Source of the DNA: Streptomyces sp. NBC_00582
Lineage (GTDB): Bacteria > Actinomycetota > Actinomycetes > Streptomycetales > Streptomycetaceae
Assembly (NCBI RefSeq): GCF_036345155.1
Contig: NZ_CP107772.1
Span: 3,224,001-3,288,000 of the forward strand
Length of the DNA: 64,000 nt
Direction of reading: 5' to 3'
Shown here piece after piece: positions 1 through 10,327 of this stretch. Position 1 is the first letter of the stretch, and each line of letters begins with the position of its first letter. The translations under genes were made by a program, and so were the position numbers. A model generated the notes under the pieces. That model saw only the letters and a list, made by a program, of their open reading frames with translations. It had not been told where the DNA came from and made no database searches.

Positions 1-431
1 TCGATGCCGGTGTGGCTGCCGGAGGACCACAGCGAGCTGCTCGCGTGGTAGCCGGTGGAGATGTAGGACCCGGTGATCGGCAGCACGAAGGCGTTCAGAC
101 GCTTGCGCTCGGCCTCACGGGCGGCACGCACGCGTGCCTCGCGCTCCTCGGCGGCCTTCTTGGCGGCGGCCTCGCGCGCGGCCTCCTCGAAGGCGGCCTT
201 CTTCTGCAGGGCGACCTGGTCGTCGACCTGCTCGGCGACGGCCTCGCCGGCGGTGACGACCGGGATCAGCCCGGTCTGCTCGGGGGTCGGCTCCGCGGCG
301 AAGGCCGGGCTGGAGGCGACGGTCGCCATGACACCGGTGGTGGTCAGCGCCGCGAAACCCGCCGCGCGGGCGGTGGTGCGCTGCATCCGGCTGGGCCGGC
401 GGTGCTTCCCGGTGGTGCAGGTGTACGCCAT
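1..431 (-). CDS. Secreted M23 (LytM-type) peptidase, 5' part only
   Basis: Only the first 143 or so residues lie in the window; the gene continues past the left edge. The N-terminus is basic, followed by a hydrophobic stretch and an AFA-AEP-like signal peptidase site near residue 45. Residues of about 60-105 form an Ala/Glu/Lys/Arg-rich coiled coil. The visible end carries the start of a LytM/M23 domain: PITGSYISTGYHASSS, then SGSHTGID, whose H and D would be zinc ligands. The family cleaves peptidoglycan cross-links outside the cell. A c-di-AMP riboswitch lies directly upstream, which fits the known control of cell-wall hydrolases in Streptomyces. The ATG at 431 is the first plausible start; an internal Met 15 codons on is an alternative. 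Confidence 0.85.
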   Translation of the reverse strand, partial: MAYTCTTGKHRRPSRMQRTTARAAGFAALTTTGVMATVASSPAFAAEPTPEQTGLIPVVTAGEAVAEQVDDQVALQKKAAFEEAAREAAAKKAAEEREARVRAAREAERKRLNAFVLPITGSYISTGYHASSSLWSSGSHTGI

Positions 432-457
432 GAAGGGCGAGCGGTCCTTTCCTTCCC

Positions 458-620
458 TCTCGCCTACCGGGTTAGCTGACGGGTTCGGAGCAGGAAGGTC
501 TCCTACGGACCCCCTCGCTCACGCGCGGGCGTCCGATTCACCCCAGGGACTTCATGGGTCCCCGGCTCCCCTGGCTCGCGCCGTACGGGGACTCGGCGAT
601 GACTGTCCGGTGCCGCGGAT
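458..620 (-). promoter_or_regulatory. c-di-AMP riboswitch (ydaO/yuaA class) in the M23 peptidase leader
   Basis: Read on the minus strand, the leader contains the hallmark blocks of the ydaO class in the right order: CCGGGGACCCA, then GGGGTGAATC (about 535-544), then a 3' block reading GAACCCGTCAGCTAACC and GGTAGGCG (461-486). The switch senses c-di-AMP and is normally an OFF switch; in Streptomyces it controls rpfA and other resuscitation or cell-wall hydrolases. It ends about 30 nt before the peptidase start codon, so control could be at transcription or translation. Exact helix limits were not folded. Confidence 0.9.
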
Positions 621-651
621 GCGGCGCGGTGCCTGACGAACAGCCGGGCCG

Positions 652-681
652 ACGCTATGCGCGACCGTTATCAATCCTCAA
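652..681 (-). promoter_or_regulatory. Candidate sigma-70-type promoter for the riboswitch-M23 transcript
   Basis: On the minus strand TTGAGG (681-676) and TAGCGT (657-652) are 18 bp apart, close to the Streptomyces HrdB-type consensus TTGACN/TAGRRT. A start about 7 nt downstream would lie just before the riboswitch aptamer. This is inferred from sequence only. The rest of 616-823 shows no gene. Confidence 0.5.
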
Positions 682-823
682 ACGGATCACGGTTTTTGTA
701 GCGCACGCCACAGCGCAGACACACAACCTCCGCATCAATTCGGACATCTCGCGGCCCCGGAAGGACACCCCGGGGGGGCGCCCGCGTCACCCGGGGCCGC
801 GAGTCGTCCGTGTCCGCCGGCGG

Positions 824-2212
824 CTACTCCGCGGCCACGACGGTCACTTCGCCGATCCCGAGCGCCTCGACGGGCTCCTTGATCCGAGCGGCGTCACCGA
901 CGAGGACGGTCACCAGACGGTCCACCGGGAAGGCGCTCACGGCCGCCGCGGTGGCCTCGACCGTGCCGGTCGCGGCGAGCTGCTGGTAGAGCGTGGCCTG
1001 GTAGTCGTCGGGCAGGAACTGCTCGACCTGGTCGGCCAGCGTGCTCGCGACGGCCGCCGCGGTCTCGTACTTCAGCGGTGCCACGCCGACCAGGTTCTGC
1101 ACGGCGACATCGCGCTCGGCGTCCGTCAGACCCTCCGCGGCGAGGGTGCGCAGCACCTTCCACAGGTCGTCCAGGGCGGGGCCCGTGTTCGGGGTGTCGA
1201 CGGACCCGCTGATGGCGAGCATCGCCGCGCCCGAGCCGTCCGGGGCGGAGCGCAGGACCTGCCCGAAGGCGCGCACCCCGTACGTGTAGCCCTTCTCCTC
1301 GCGCAGGACGCGGTCCAGACGGGAGGTGAGGGTGCCGCCGAGGCAGTACGTGCCGAGGACCTGGGCGGCCCACACGCGCGCGTGCCGGTCGGCGCCGACG
1401 CGGCCGATGAGCAGCTGGGTCTGGACGGCGCCGGGGCGGTCCACGATGACGACGCGGCCGGTGTCGTCGGCGGTCACCGGCGGGACGGGCCGCTGCTGGG
1501 CCGGGGTGCCCGTCCAGGCGCCCAGGGTCTCGCCGAGGAGGGCGGCGAGGTCGATGCCCGTGAGGTCGCCGACGACCACGGCGGTGGACGTGGCCGGCCG
1601 GACATGGCGCTCGTAGAAGGCCCTTACGGCGGCGGAGTCGATCTTCTCGACGGTCTCCGCGGTGCCCTGGCGCGGCCGCGACATGCGCGCGGTGGCCGGG
1701 AACAGCTCCTTGGAGAGCTCCTTGGCGGCACGGCGGGAGGGGTTGGCCAGCTCGTGCGGGATCTCGTCCAGACGGTTGTGGACGAGGCGCTCGACCTCGC
1801 TGTCGGCGAAGGCGGGCGCGCGCAGGGCGTCGGCGAGCAGGCCGAGCGCCTTGGGCAGCCGGGAGGCGGGCACCTCCAGGCTGAGCCGGACGCCGGGGTG
1901 GTCGGCGTGCGCGTCGAGAGTGGCGCCGCAGCGCTCCAGCTCGGCGGCGAACTCCTCGGCGGAGTGCCGGTCGGTGCCCTCGGAGAAGGCGCGCGCCATG
2001 ATCGTGGCCACGCCGTCCAGGCCGGCCGGTTCGGCGTCCAGGGGCGCGTCGAGGAGGACCTCGACGGCGACGACCTGCTGGCCGGGACGGTGGCAGTGCA
2101 GGACGGTCAGGCCGTTGTCCAGCGTGCCGCGTTCCGGCGCCGGGAACGCCCACGGCTTGGCCTCGCCCGCCCGGGGCTGGGGGTGGAAGTCCATCGTGGC
2201 GAGCTCCGTCAC
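824..2212 (-). CDS. M16 family peptidase-like protein, non-catalytic subunit
   Basis: The product has 462 residues with two M16-type repeats. Its start region reads LDNGLTVL and continues with the inactive-partner equivalent of the metal site (ATIMARAFSEGT) in place of HxxEH, so it should not bind zinc. In bacterial M16B proteases such a subunit pairs with an HxxEH-bearing partner, here the upstream gene. The GTG start at 2212 overlaps the upstream stop (GTGA), implying translational coupling and 1:1 production. Likely cytosolic peptide degradation or processing. Confidence 0.88.
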   Translation of the reverse strand: MTELATMDFHPQPRAGEAKPWAFPAPERGTLDNGLTVLHCHRPGQQVVAVEVLLDAPLDAEPAGLDGVATIMARAFSEGTDRHSAEEFAAELERCGATLDAHADHPGVRLSLEVPASRLPKALGLLADALRAPAFADSEVERLVHNRLDEIPHELANPSRRAAKELSKELFPATARMSRPRQGTAETVEKIDSAAVRAFYERHVRPATSTAVVVGDLTGIDLAALLGETLGAWTGTPAQQRPVPPVTADDTGRVVIVDRPGAVQTQLLIGRVGADRHARVWAAQVLGTYCLGGTLTSRLDRVLREEKGYTYGVRAFGQVLRSAPDGSGAAMLAISGSVDTPNTGPALDDLWKVLRTLAAEGLTDAERDVAVQNLVGVAPLKYETAAAVASTLADQVEQFLPDDYQATLYQQLAATGTVEATAAAVSAFPVDRLVTVLVGDAARIKEPVEALGIGEVTVVAAE

Positions 2213-3558
2213 TGGGCCGCCTCCTCGTTCTCGTCCTGGTCGGCGGGGGCTTCGGGGGCGGTCGGCTCGTAGACGAGGACCGCGCGGTTGTCGGGGCGCA
2301 GGCGGGCCTTGGCGACCTCCCGCACCTCCTCGGGCGTGATGTCCAGGACGCGCTGGACGGCGGTGAGGGCGAGCTGCGGGTCGCCGAACAGGACGGCGAA
2401 CCGGCACAGTTCGTCGGCGCGGCCCGCGACCGTGCCGAGCCGGTCGAGCCATTCGCGCTCCAACTGGGCCTGGGCGCGCTCCATCTCCTCGGCGGTGGGG
2501 CCCTCCTCGGCGAACCGGGCGAGCTCCTCGTCGATCGCGGTCTCGATGACGGGCACCTCGACGTCCCCGGACGTCTTCACGTCCAGCCAGCCCAGGGAGG
2601 GTGCCCCCGCGAGCCGCAGCAGGCCGAAGCCGGCCGCGACGGCCGTACGGTCGCGGCGCACCAGCCGGTTGTACAGCCGGGAGGACTCGCCGCCGCCGAG
2701 GACGGTGAGCGCCAGGTCCACCGCGTCGCACGCGCGCGTGCCGTCGTTCGGCAGGCGGTAGGCGGCCATCAGGGCGCGGGCCGGGACCTCCTCCTCGACG
2801 ACCTCGCGCAGCTGCTCGCCGATGACGTCGGGCAGCGTGCCGTCGCGCGGCGCGGGCTTGCCGTCGTGGCCGGGGATGGAGCCGAAGTACTTCTCGATCC
2901 AGGCGAGCGTCTGCTCCGGGTCGATGTCGCCGACGACGGACAGCACGGCGTTGTTGGGCGCGTAGTACGTGCGGAAGAACGCGCGCGCGTCCTCCAGGGT
3001 CGCCGCGTCCAGGTCGGCCATCGAGCCGATCGGGGTGTGGTGGTAGGGGTGGCCGTCCGGGTAGGCGAGGGCGGTCAGCTTCTCGAAGGCGGTGCCGTAC
3101 GGCACGTTGTCGTAGCGCTGGCGGCGTTCGTTCTTCACGACGTCGCGCTGGTTCTCCATGGACTCGTCGTCCAGGGCGGCCAGCAGGGAGCCCATGCGGT
3201 CGGCCTCCAGCCAGAGGGCGAGCTCCAGCTGGTGGGTGGGCATGGTCTCGAAGTAGTTGGTCCGCTCGAAGCTGGTGGTGCCGTTGAGCGAGCCGCCGGC
3301 GCCCTGGACCAGCTCGAAGTGGCCGTTGCCCTTGACCTGGGCGGATCCCTGGAACATGAGGTGCTCGAAAAGGTGAGCCAGGCCGGTACGGCCCTTGACT
3401 TCGTGGCGGGAGCCGACGTCGTACCAGAGGCACACCGCCGCGACGGGGGTCAGGTGGTCCTCGGAGAGCACCACGCGCAGGCCGTTGGCCAGGCGGTGCT
3501 CGGTCGCTGTCAGGCCCCCGGTGCCTGCCTGGTCTGTGGCCGTGTGACCCATGGGCAT
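2209..3558 (-). CDS. M16 family zinc peptidase, catalytic subunit
   Basis: The product has 449 residues. It carries the inverted zinc motif HxxEH as H62-L-F-E65-H66 (GLAHLFEHLMFQGS), plus the downstream glutamate in the VVKNERRQRYDN segment typical of M16B enzymes. The C-terminal half holds the R/Y-type substrate-binding region (SSRLYNRLVR). The start at 3558 was chosen because GGAAGGAC lies 5 nt upstream; an in-frame ATG two codons on is less well spaced. It overlaps the non-catalytic partner by 4 nt. It is divergent from parC across a 267-bp gap. The natural substrate is unknown. Confidence 0.92.
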   Translation of the reverse strand: MPMGHTATDQAGTGGLTATEHRLANGLRVVLSEDHLTPVAAVCLWYDVGSRHEVKGRTGLAHLFEHLMFQGSAQVKGNGHFELVQGAGGSLNGTTSFERTNYFETMPTHQLELALWLEADRMGSLLAALDDESMENQRDVVKNERRQRYDNVPYGTAFEKLTALAYPDGHPYHHTPIGSMADLDAATLEDARAFFRTYYAPNNAVLSVVGDIDPEQTLAWIEKYFGSIPGHDGKPAPRDGTLPDVIGEQLREVVEEEVPARALMAAYRLPNDGTRACDAVDLALTVLGGGESSRLYNRLVRRDRTAVAAGFGLLRLAGAPSLGWLDVKTSGDVEVPVIETAIDEELARFAEEGPTAEEMERAQAQLEREWLDRLGTVAGRADELCRFAVLFGDPQLALTAVQRVLDITPEEVREVAKARLRPDNRAVLVYEPTAPEAPADQDENEEAAQ

Positions 3559-3825
3559 GTACGTCCTTCCGATCGCGGACGCGGTCGTGGAAACCGCGCG
3601 TTTCCTGCCGGTCCTGTCACTGTATGCAAGCGCGCGGTGGGTCGGCGAAGTTCCCGGACGGCGTACGCCGAGAGCGAGAATCCGGGACACCGTGCCCGAA
3701 CGGAGATGACGTACCCTGCGGGCAATCATGAGCGGGCTTAGGTCCTGGGCCCGACTTGTCAGTGCCACGGTCCACAATGGACCGCGTCAGATCTCCGTCC
3801 CACGCTCAGCAAGGAGCCGGCAGCG
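3559..3825. promoter_or_regulatory. Divergent promoter region of M16 peptidases and parC, with a palindrome
   Basis: This gap separates two divergent genes and must hold both promoters. A perfect palindrome CGGTCCA-CAA-TGGACCG lies at 3768-3784, about 40 bp upstream of parC. It could be an operator or a small hairpin in the parC leader. AAGGAGC at 3810-3816 is the parC ribosome binding site. No gene is seen here. Confidence 0.45.
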
Positions 3826-6274
<2,449 letters not shown>

Positions 6275-6279
<5 letters not shown>

Positions 6280-6337
6280 GGGGTGTTTCGAAAGTCCTGT
6301 GCGGGTGCTGTGCGGGACTTTCGAAACACCCTCTAGA
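6275..6337. terminator. Near-perfect inverted repeat between convergent parC and cobW-like genes
   Basis: Two 23-bp arms (6275-6297 and 6315-6337) pair with a single mismatch around a 17-nt loop. The core of each arm is GGGTGTTTCGAAAGTCC. Both stop codons are part of the repeat: TAG of parC in the left arm and TAG of the CobW gene in the right arm, each within CTAG. It can serve as a bidirectional terminator. The flanking CTAG copies also fit a small inserted palindromic element with a 4-bp target duplication (see findings). Confidence 0.75.
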
Positions 6338-7400
6338 CCACTTCCCCGGGATCCAGGGCACCGTCCGGATCCTGTACGTAGCGCAGGACGCCCCACATGC
6401 CGTGCTCATCGGCGTGTGGGGCGTCGTTCTCGCACGCCTCCAGCTCCTTGATGAGGGCGCCGGCGTCGATGCCGGCGCCGATGAGGACGAGTTGGGTGAG
6501 ACGCTCCTCTGCGGCGCCCCAGGTCTCCGGGTAAAAGCGCAGGAACCGCCCGACGGCGTGCACGGCGTACCGGTTCCCGGCGTCGTGCGCGCCGAAGTCG
6601 ACGTACCCCTTGATCCGGTAGAGCCCCTCGGGCCTGCTGTCGAGGAAGGCCATCAGACGGCGCGGGTCGAGGGGCACCCCGGAGCGGAAGGAGGCGCTGT
6701 CGTAGGCGGTGTGCAGATGTGCGTGGTGCCGGTCGTCCCGGCCGTCGCGCCTGTGCAGGTCGTCGAAGGACAGCTGCCCGAGGCGCTCCTCGCTCGGCCG
6801 GCAGTCGAAGAGGAACTCCGGGTCGACCCGGCCGTACGAGGCGGGCACGACCGCGGCGCGGTCGACGAGGGAGCGGACGAGTGCGAGGACGCGTTCGGCG
6901 TCGTCGGCCCGGTCCAGCTTGTTCACCACGACCAGGTCGGCGAGGGCGAGATGCCGGTCGATCCCGGGATGCCGGGCGCGGGTCTCGTCGAACTCGGCGG
7001 CGTCGACGACCTCGACGAGCCCGCCGTACACGATCCCCGGGTGCTCACTGGCGAGCACCATCCGCACCAGTTCCTCCGGTTCGGCGAGACCGCTGGCCTC
7101 GATGACGATGACGTCGATGCCGGTGGCGGGGCGGGCGAGCCGCTCCAGATAGGCGTCGAGCTCGCTCGCGTCGACGGCACAGCACAGACAGCCGTTGCCG
7201 AGGGACACGGTGGAGTCGCCGAGCGCGCCGGCCACGGCCATGGCGTCGATCTCGATCGCTCCGAAGTCGTTGACGATCGCCCCGATCCGGCTGCCGCCGC
7301 TGTGGTGGAGGAGATGGTTCAGCAGGGTCGTCTTGCCGGAGCCGAGGAATCCGGCGAGTACGACGACCGGGATCTGCTGCGGGCTGCGGCTCTGCGTCAC
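6333..7400 (-). CDS. CobW/COG0523 family P-loop GTPase (metal chaperone-like)
   Basis: The product has 355 residues. The P-loop is GFLGSGKTTLL near the N-terminus, followed by the family metal site CxCC in GNGCLCCAVD, the GTPase motif NKLD (VVNKLDRADD), and a C-terminal CobW_C domain with KGYVDF. COG0523 proteins deliver zinc, cobalt or nickel to client proteins using GTP. No cobalamin genes lie beside it, so zinc handling is at least as likely as a cobalamin role. The GTG at 7400 is preferred because GAGAGG lies upstream; a start 13 codons earlier is possible. It is convergent with parC. Confidence 0.88.
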   Translation of the reverse strand: MTQSRSPQQIPVVVLAGFLGSGKTTLLNHLLHHSGGSRIGAIVNDFGAIEIDAMAVAGALGDSTVSLGNGCLCCAVDASELDAYLERLARPATGIDVIVIEASGLAEPEELVRMVLASEHPGIVYGGLVEVVDAAEFDETRARHPGIDRHLALADLVVVNKLDRADDAERVLALVRSLVDRAAVVPASYGRVDPEFLFDCRPSEERLGQLSFDDLHRRDGRDDRHHAHLHTAYDSASFRSGVPLDPRRLMAFLDSRPEGLYRIKGYVDFGAHDAGNRYAVHAVGRFLRFYPETWGAAEERLTQLVLIGAGIDAGALIKELEACENDAPHADEHGMWGVLRYVQDPDGALDPGEVV

Positions 7401-7720
7401 CGTGCGACCTCTCTGACACCTGCGCGCACTCCGGCTCACGGCTGCGGAGCGCGTCCGACGAGGGAACGCGCCCCAGGATACGAGTCCACGGAATCCCCTC
7501 GAAGTGAACGATTGTTAGCAGCACGCGCGGGGCAGACGTCTGGCAAGGCGCCCTGGCGTGCGACCCTCGCTTCCCTCCGTGCGCCTCCCCTCCGCCTCCC
7601 CCGCCGATCAGAGCCGCTCGGCACCCTGGGAGACGGCAAGCGCCGCCCACCGCTCGCCGGTCCCCGTCACTCCACCCGCACCCCGACCGGCGCACGGCTG
7701 CCTGACCGGGGGTAATTGAC
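7401..7720. other. Divergent intergenic region, cobW-like gene / DUF6082 gene
   Basis: This 320-bp non-coding stretch lies between two outward-facing genes and should hold both promoters. A less GC-rich patch around 7500-7525 (GTGAACGATTGTTAGCAGC) is the most likely promoter core for the leftward gene. I looked for a Zur-type palindrome and did not see a convincing one. Confidence 0.4.
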
Positions 7721-8278
7721 ATGGCCACACGGAAGTTTGGGGTACGCGGGCTGGGAGCGGTCGCCGCGGCCGCCGCCGGCATGGCCGCGGGCGCCCTCCT
7801 CACCCTGACGGCGCAGCGCCACGCCCTGGAGGCGCTGCGGATACGACTGGAGCACCTCGAGCGGACGGCCCACTCCCAGAAGCACACCAACCTGGCGAAC
7901 CAGCAGCGGCTGCACTGGGAACTGCTGAGCAAGGCCATCGACGATCCCGAACTGGCGGAGGTGCTCGACCTCTTCGAGGCGCCCGTGTCCGCGGAGCAAC
8001 GGCGCCAGTACCTCTTCGCCAACGCCCTCTACACCAACGCACTCTTCTATTACCGGATAGGGAACATATCCCGGGAAGAGTTCTTCGGTTACATCCGGGG
8101 CATTCTGCAGAATCCCGTCGTACGGGAGTACTGGTACGTGACCCGGCATCAGCGGGCGACGCTCGCCGACGACTCCGACGAGGCGGAAATCGGGCGCATG
8201 GTGGATGAACTCCTGACACAACTCGAGGAGTCGGACACGGATGAATGGTGGGTGGTCGGGGAGCCCCCGAGCGCATGA
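7721..8278 (+). CDS. DUF6082-like membrane-anchored protein
   Basis: The product has 185 residues. A single hydrophobic segment at about residues 9-30 (AVAAAAAGMAAGALLTL) suggests an N-terminal anchor, followed by a helical, probably coiled region and a cytosolic-looking domain with many aromatic residues (FANALYTNALFYYRIGN, VREYWYVTRHQR). The tail is acidic. The pattern matches the DUF6082 family, which is frequent in Streptomyces and has no known function. GGGGGT lies upstream of the ATG. It precedes the small gene at 8546 on the same strand. Confidence 0.75.
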   Translation: MATRKFGVRGLGAVAAAAAGMAAGALLTLTAQRHALEALRIRLEHLERTAHSQKHTNLANQQRLHWELLSKAIDDPELAEVLDLFEAPVSAEQRRQYLFANALYTNALFYYRIGNISREEFFGYIRGILQNPVVREYWYVTRHQRATLADDSDEAEIGRMVDELLTQLEESDTDEWWVVGEPPSA

Positions 8279-8545
8279 GTCCGCGCGTCGCCCAGGCGCA
8301 CTCCGGCATCCGGCGGCTCGCACCGCGCGGCTCGCACCCCTCCTCCGGAAATCACACCCTCGGCCCATAACGAACGGGTCAAATCAGGAGTTGAGAGGGA
8401 CGTCAAGGGAGTTGACTCGCGCTTGATCGCGTAGAGGACCCCACCACGTCGTCGCCTACGCCGCCGGATGACGAGCGCACCCCACAGGGCCCGCCTTGCA
8501 CCGCGCAGCCGTCGTGCGCAAGCCAATGGACCAAGGGAAGCAACA

Positions 8546-8785
8546 GTGAGTCAGATCATCCGTCGCATCGGTGCATCTCCGCGCGCCCGGGGAAGCGTAA
8601 GCGGAGCGAATTGCCCCGATATCTTCGAACTCGCCGACGGGAATTTCGCCGTCATCGGCACGGACGCCACGGATTCACTGGACCGGGACCTTCCCTCCGA
8701 CGCCTCCCGCGCCGACTACGAGCGCATCGTGGTGATCAGCCGAGAAACCCTCATTCGCGCCAAGGCGGATATCCCGGACGTCTGA
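8546..8785 (+). CDS. Small acidic conserved Streptomyces protein, function unknown
   Basis: The product has 79 residues. The GTG at 8546 follows AAGGGAAG with good spacing. The segment CPDIFELADGNFAVIGTDAT is typical of a recurrent small streptomycete family; I know of no biochemical role. A basic N-terminus is followed by an acidic C-terminus. It lies 267 bp downstream of the DUF6082 gene and is convergent with the HTH gene ending at 8870. The 8279-8545 gap holds its promoter and no other gene. Confidence 0.65.
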   Translation: MSQIIRRIGASPRARGSVSGANCPDIFELADGNFAVIGTDATDSLDRDLPSDASRADYERIVVISRETLIRAKADIPDV

Positions 8786-8869
8786 CGGCACCGCGCCCGT
8801 CCCCGTGAGAGCGGCCCGGCTCGCCCCGTCGCGACGCCGGGCCCTTCCGGCCCTGCGGGATCGCGCCGC

Positions 8870-10249
8870 TCAGCCGGAACAGCGGGCGAGGCCCATCCCG
8901 CCCCGGTCGGCGGGGACCACGTACACCTCGGGAAGGTAACCGGTCCGGCCGTCCTTCCACTTGGCCCGGTACCAGCGGTCTGAGCTGACGCCGCCCTTGT
9001 TCCTGGTGATGCCCTCGGAGGTGATGTCCTCGTTGGTGAGCTTCTCCCCCCGGGTCCAGCAGAAGACGACGAGTTCGGCGCCGCTCCACATCTCGGTGCC
9101 CGTGATCTTGCAGCCGCGGGCGGCGCAGTGGGAGATGGTCTCACTGGAGAGATAGGACGGAGTCGAGTCCTCCACCAGCGAGGTCGGCCCGACGGCCACC
9201 TTGTTCTGCACGACGACGGAGGCGAAGTCCCGCGGCTGCGGCCGCCCCTGGGAGGAGGCCAGCCACAGTCCGCCGGGGACACCGACGGCCACCAGCAGGA
9301 GCAGACCGGATGCCGCGGCGATGCGGGCACCACGGGTGGCGGGAACCCGATCTCCGCGCGCCGAGGCCGACACCGCGCCCCGGAGGGACCCGGCCGCCCC
9401 CGACACATCCGGCGCGCCCCGTCCGTCCACGGCGCCGCCTTCGGCGGGAGCGCCTAAGCGGTCCGACCCACCCGAGCCGACCGGCGCACCCGATCCGACC
9501 GGCGCGCCCGGGTCGTCCAGCGCACTCCGCCCCTCCGACCCGCCCGAGCCGACCGACCTACCCGAGCCGACCGGCGCACCCGAGCCGACCGGCGCACCCC
9601 GCCCCTCCGACCCACCCGAGCCGACCGACCTACCCGAGCCGACCGACCCGCCCGAGCCGACCGGCGCACCCCGCCCCTCCGACCCGCCCGAGCCGACTGA
9701 GCCGACCTGCCCACCCTGGCCGTTCGACGTGCGCCGCCCGTCCGGCGTCTCCGATGTGCCCGGTCCGCCCGGACCGACCACCGCCGCCAGCTCACTCAAC
9801 GCACCCGGGCCGTCCGACGTACGCCGTCCCCCTCGCGCGCCCCTTTCACGCCACGCACCCGAGCGTTCCAGCCTGCCCGGGCCGTCCCCTGGGCCCGGGT
9901 CGGCGGAGTCGTCGGTCCTGCCCCGCTTCTCCGGGTGCGCCGCGTCGGTAATCCAGGGCGGCGGAGGAGTCACCGGCTCTCCCGTCTCCGTCGCGCGCCG
10001 GACCTCGGCCCAGAAATGCTGCCAGGCCGCCGGGTCCGCGCCGCAGGCCCGGGCGAAGGCCAGGGTGACCGCCAAGGTCGGGAGACGGCGCCCGGCGGCG
10101 GCCTCCTGGAGGGTGCTCACCGAGTAACCGGATCGGGTCGCGAGCTGGGCGTACGTCAACCCCGAGCCGGTGCGCAGATCGCGGAGCCAGAAGGCGAGTT
10201 CGCGGGGCGGGCTCCCGTCACGGATCAGTCGCTGTTCGGGCCGCGCCAT
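8870..10249 (-). CDS. XRE-type HTH membrane protein with Gly/Ser-rich linker
   Basis: The product has 459 residues from the ATG at 10249 (GGGGGAGA upstream). Residues of about 15-85 form an XRE HTH (LTYAQLATRSGYSVSTLQEAA) plus a DPAAWQHFWAEV helix common in Streptomyces regulators. A long low-complexity linker of PVGSGG/SVGSGG/SEGRGA repeats follows, then one transmembrane helix (LLLLVAVGVPGGLWLAS) and an extracytoplasmic domain of about 120 residues with several cysteines (CAARGCKITGTE, VFCWTRGEK). The layout suggests a membrane-tethered regulator or signal transducer. It runs with the HTH gene at 10328 and away from the SIR2 unit; no link is proven. Confidence 0.75.
   Translation of the reverse strand: MARPEQRLIRDGSPPRELAFWLRDLRTGSGLTYAQLATRSGYSVSTLQEAAAGRRLPTLAVTLAFARACGADPAAWQHFWAEVRRATETGEPVTPPPPWITDAAHPEKRGRTDDSADPGPGDGPGRLERSGAWRERGARGGRRTSDGPGALSELAAVVGPGGPGTSETPDGRRTSNGQGGQVGSVGSGGSEGRGAPVGSGGSVGSGRSVGSGGSEGRGAPVGSGAPVGSGRSVGSGGSEGRSALDDPGAPVGSGAPVGSGGSDRLGAPAEGGAVDGRGAPDVSGAAGSLRGAVSASARGDRVPATRGARIAAASGLLLLVAVGVPGGLWLASSQGRPQPRDFASVVVQNKVAVGPTSLVEDSTPSYLSSETISHCAARGCKITGTEMWSGAELVVFCWTRGEKLTNEDITSEGITRNKGGVSSDRWYRAKWKDGRTGYLPEVYVVPADRGGMGLARCSG
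9455..9715 (-). repeat. Degenerate minisatellite encoding the Gly/Ser linker
   Basis: The coding strand repeats blocks of 15 or 18 bp that translate as variants of GAPVGS, GGSVGS and GGSEGR. The block lengths are multiples of three, so expansion or contraction keeps the frame and changes only the linker length between the HTH and the membrane segment. Copy number is likely to vary between strains. Confidence 0.8.
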
Positions 10250-10327
10250 GATGTCTCCCCCCGAAATCGGCCAGCATGCCGTCATTGTCCGGAAGGCTCC
10301 GTACCGTGTCCACAGGCCGTGACCGGT

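Noticed and set aside
7401..7720. Zur box upstream of the COG0523 gene
   Set aside because: Zinc-regulated COG0523 genes often have one, but no TGAAAATGATTTTCA-like palindrome is visible.
9201..10127. Pro/Ser-rich open frame on the plus strand opposite the HTH-TM gene
   Set aside because: It mirrors the Gly/Ser repeat of the real minus-strand gene, which has an HTH, a TM helix and a ribosome site.
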